Positions 13,012 to 14,159 of a DNA stretch of 14,159 nt are shown one piece after another; position 1 is the first letter of the stretch; every line of letters starts with the position of its first letter. The notes beneath the pieces were generated by a model. That model saw only the letters and a program-made list of their open reading frames with translations. It searched no databases and was not told the origin of the DNA. Origin of the DNA: UBA2730 sp022793235 (GTDB taxonomy: Bacteria > Bacillota_I > Bacilli_A > RF39 > UBA660); the NCBI GenBank assembly GCA_949745755.1, contig CATJZL010000127.1, positions 1 through 14,159 on the forward strand. Direction: 5' to 3'. Both the position numbers and the translations under genes were made by a program.

Positions 13012-14159
13012 CTACTTTTTTATTAATGTTTTTTGTATATACTCTTTATTTTGTTGTATAAAAGGTATTTCCTTTACAATTTCTATTGTATCTTTTGAAA
13101 CAGGTGCATTTACTTTTCTATATTCCTGTATTTTTCTTTTTAATTCTTTTAATTCTTCTTTATTAAAACTTGCAAATTCTCTATCTATCTTTTCTATTAA
13201 TTCACTTGGATTACTCTTTTTAGGAAGATTGATTCCTCCATATTGTATTTTTTTTATTAAAGCATAGTTTTTATCTATACTTGGATTATTTAATAATTTT
13301 TTAACTTTTTTTATCTTTATGGCTAATGCAATTTCTTCTCCATATGAATAATTTATTATTGATATAGAATAAACGATTAGCATCAATGTATAAACTACTG
13401 TTATGCCACTGTTTTTCTTGTTTTTTTCCTCTTCTTTTGAAGTTATTGTAGTTGGTGTCACATCTATGATGGTTCCATCTTTCTTCATGGCCCAAGCATG
13501 TGCTTCTTCTTTTTTTATATAAGCATCACCATCATCTAAAAAGCCTGTCACATAAATGAGTTCCTTATCTATTTCTACAGCAAGAGAGGTAGATAAATTG
13601 CATACTAATGAGTCAAGTGCTGCAATGGTTTCATAGTATTCTTCTTCATTTAATTTTTCTATTTTTCTAGATAAACCTGCATCTTTAATTGGTGTTTTTG
13701 AATATTTTTTATTTTTAATTTCTTTAAATATCTCTTCTGTTGTTGCATCTTGTGATAATCCTAATCCTTTTATAATTTGTCTTCTTATTTGCTCTTTAGT
13801 CATGCTTGTATAGGAATATTCTTTTTCTATATTTTCTACAAAAGAATTTTCTTTTTCTTTACTTATTCCATAATAGAAAAGAACTGTTGGATTTTTCATT
13901 GATAAAATCATCTCTTGTTCTTTTTCTGTTATCAAATTATCAAATCTTGATGCTCGTTCAAAATCTATTAGTATTCGTTTACTTATATCTTCTAGATCTT
14001 TAATTTCCAAACCTGTTAAAACATAATTTTCTCCTACTGGATATAATACATAAGGTATATTTATGGTTTTATTTTTCACGGCACTCTTTAATTCTTTTCT
14101 ACTTATACTATATTTTACTTTAAATATAGTTTCTAAATTTCTTATGTTTTTAAAAGAAA
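13012..14159 (-). CDS. Transglutaminase-like membrane protein, 5' end outside the window
   Basis: The reading frame is open to the right edge, giving at least 381 residues. A GTG at 14079 exists but lacks a ribosome site, and the frame upstream (KNIRNLETIFKV onwards) reads as good protein, so the true start is probably beyond the window. A transglutaminase-like cysteine-protease core is readable: Cys in LDSLVCNLST (codon 13600-13602), His in EEAHAWAMKKDG (13498-13500) and Asp in IIDVTPT (13462-13464), in the order and spacing of the Cys-His-Asp triad. A single membrane helix (GITVVYTLMLIVYSISII, about 13340-13407) follows directly, then a charged helical tail of about 105 residues. Such domains crosslink or cleave proteins; the substrate is unknown. 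The repeated EKEQ/KKE-rich N-terminal part has no domain I know. Confidence 0.7.
   Translation of the reverse strand, partial: SFKNIRNLETIFKVKYSISRKELKSAVKNKTINIPYVLYPVGENYVLTGLEIKDLEDISKRILIDFERASRFDNLITEKEQEMILSMKNPTVLFYYGISKEKENSFVENIEKEYSYTSMTKEQIRRQIIKGLGLSQDATTEEIFKEIKNKKYSKTPIKDAGLSRKIEKLNEEEYYETIAALDSLVCNLSTSLAVEIDKELIYVTGFLDDGDAYIKKEEAHAWAMKKDGTIIDVTPTTITSKEEEKNKKNSGITVVYTLMLIVYSISIINYSYGEEIALAIKIKKVKKLLNNPSIDKNYALIKKIQYGGINLPKKSNPSELIEKIDREFASFNKEELKELKRKIQEYRKVNAPVSKDTIEIVKEIPFIQQNKEYIQKTLIKK

Noticed and set aside
13301..13495. 64-codon minus-strand frame inside the transglutaminase-like gene
   Set aside because: It is an out-of-frame shadow of a well-supported coding region.

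Overview
The window is strongly AT-rich and gene-dense, with most genes on the minus strand. The minus strand is purine-rich, so the plus strand looks T-rich throughout. Shine-Dalgarno sites are of the AGGAGG and AGGTGA types. All roughly 15 tryptophan codons I checked are TGG, none of the recognisable genes has an internal TGA, and three genes end in TGA, so this is the standard bacterial code. Together with a SPOR-protein/radC/mreC/mreD cluster resembling the Bacillus order, this points to a walled low-GC Bacillota (Bacilli- or Erysipelotrichia-like, possibly an uncultured host-associated lineage). That placement is inference. I see no tRNA, rRNA, CRISPR array or insertion sequence.

Left part (1-4130): metal homeostasis. 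After a bidirectional hairpin at the left edge come a minus-strand smtB-like repressor and a Zn/Cd-exporting P1B-ATPase that overlaps it. They sit behind a well-formed promoter with a palindrome at the expected transcription start. Next are a degenerate minus-strand reading frame ending at a terminator, queH (epoxyqueuosine reductase), and a divergent plus-strand ZIP-family metal transporter.

Middle part (4131-8436): two type IV prepilin-like proteins without any assembly genes, a membrane-anchored GHL10 glycosyl-hydrolase-like protein, a DUF421/YetF-like membrane protein, a small plus-strand TIGR04086-type membrane protein, and a Nudix hydrolase convergent to it across a shared hairpin terminator.

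Right part (8471-14159): cell-envelope genes. In transcription order on the minus strand these are a transglutaminase-like membrane protein (cut by the right edge), an unrecognised 226-residue protein, a SpoIIB-like SPOR protein, radC, mreC, mreD, and a NodB-type deacetylase homologue whose catalytic residues appear lost. MreB is not between radC and mreC. About 250 bases separate mreD from the NodB-like gene and hold three mutually complementary segments that could act as a switch or terminator.

The most unusual observation is a repeated layout at three places: a minus-strand intrinsic terminator whose U-tract runs directly into TTGACA, giving the shared plus-strand string TGTCAAAAAAATA or a one-base variant.
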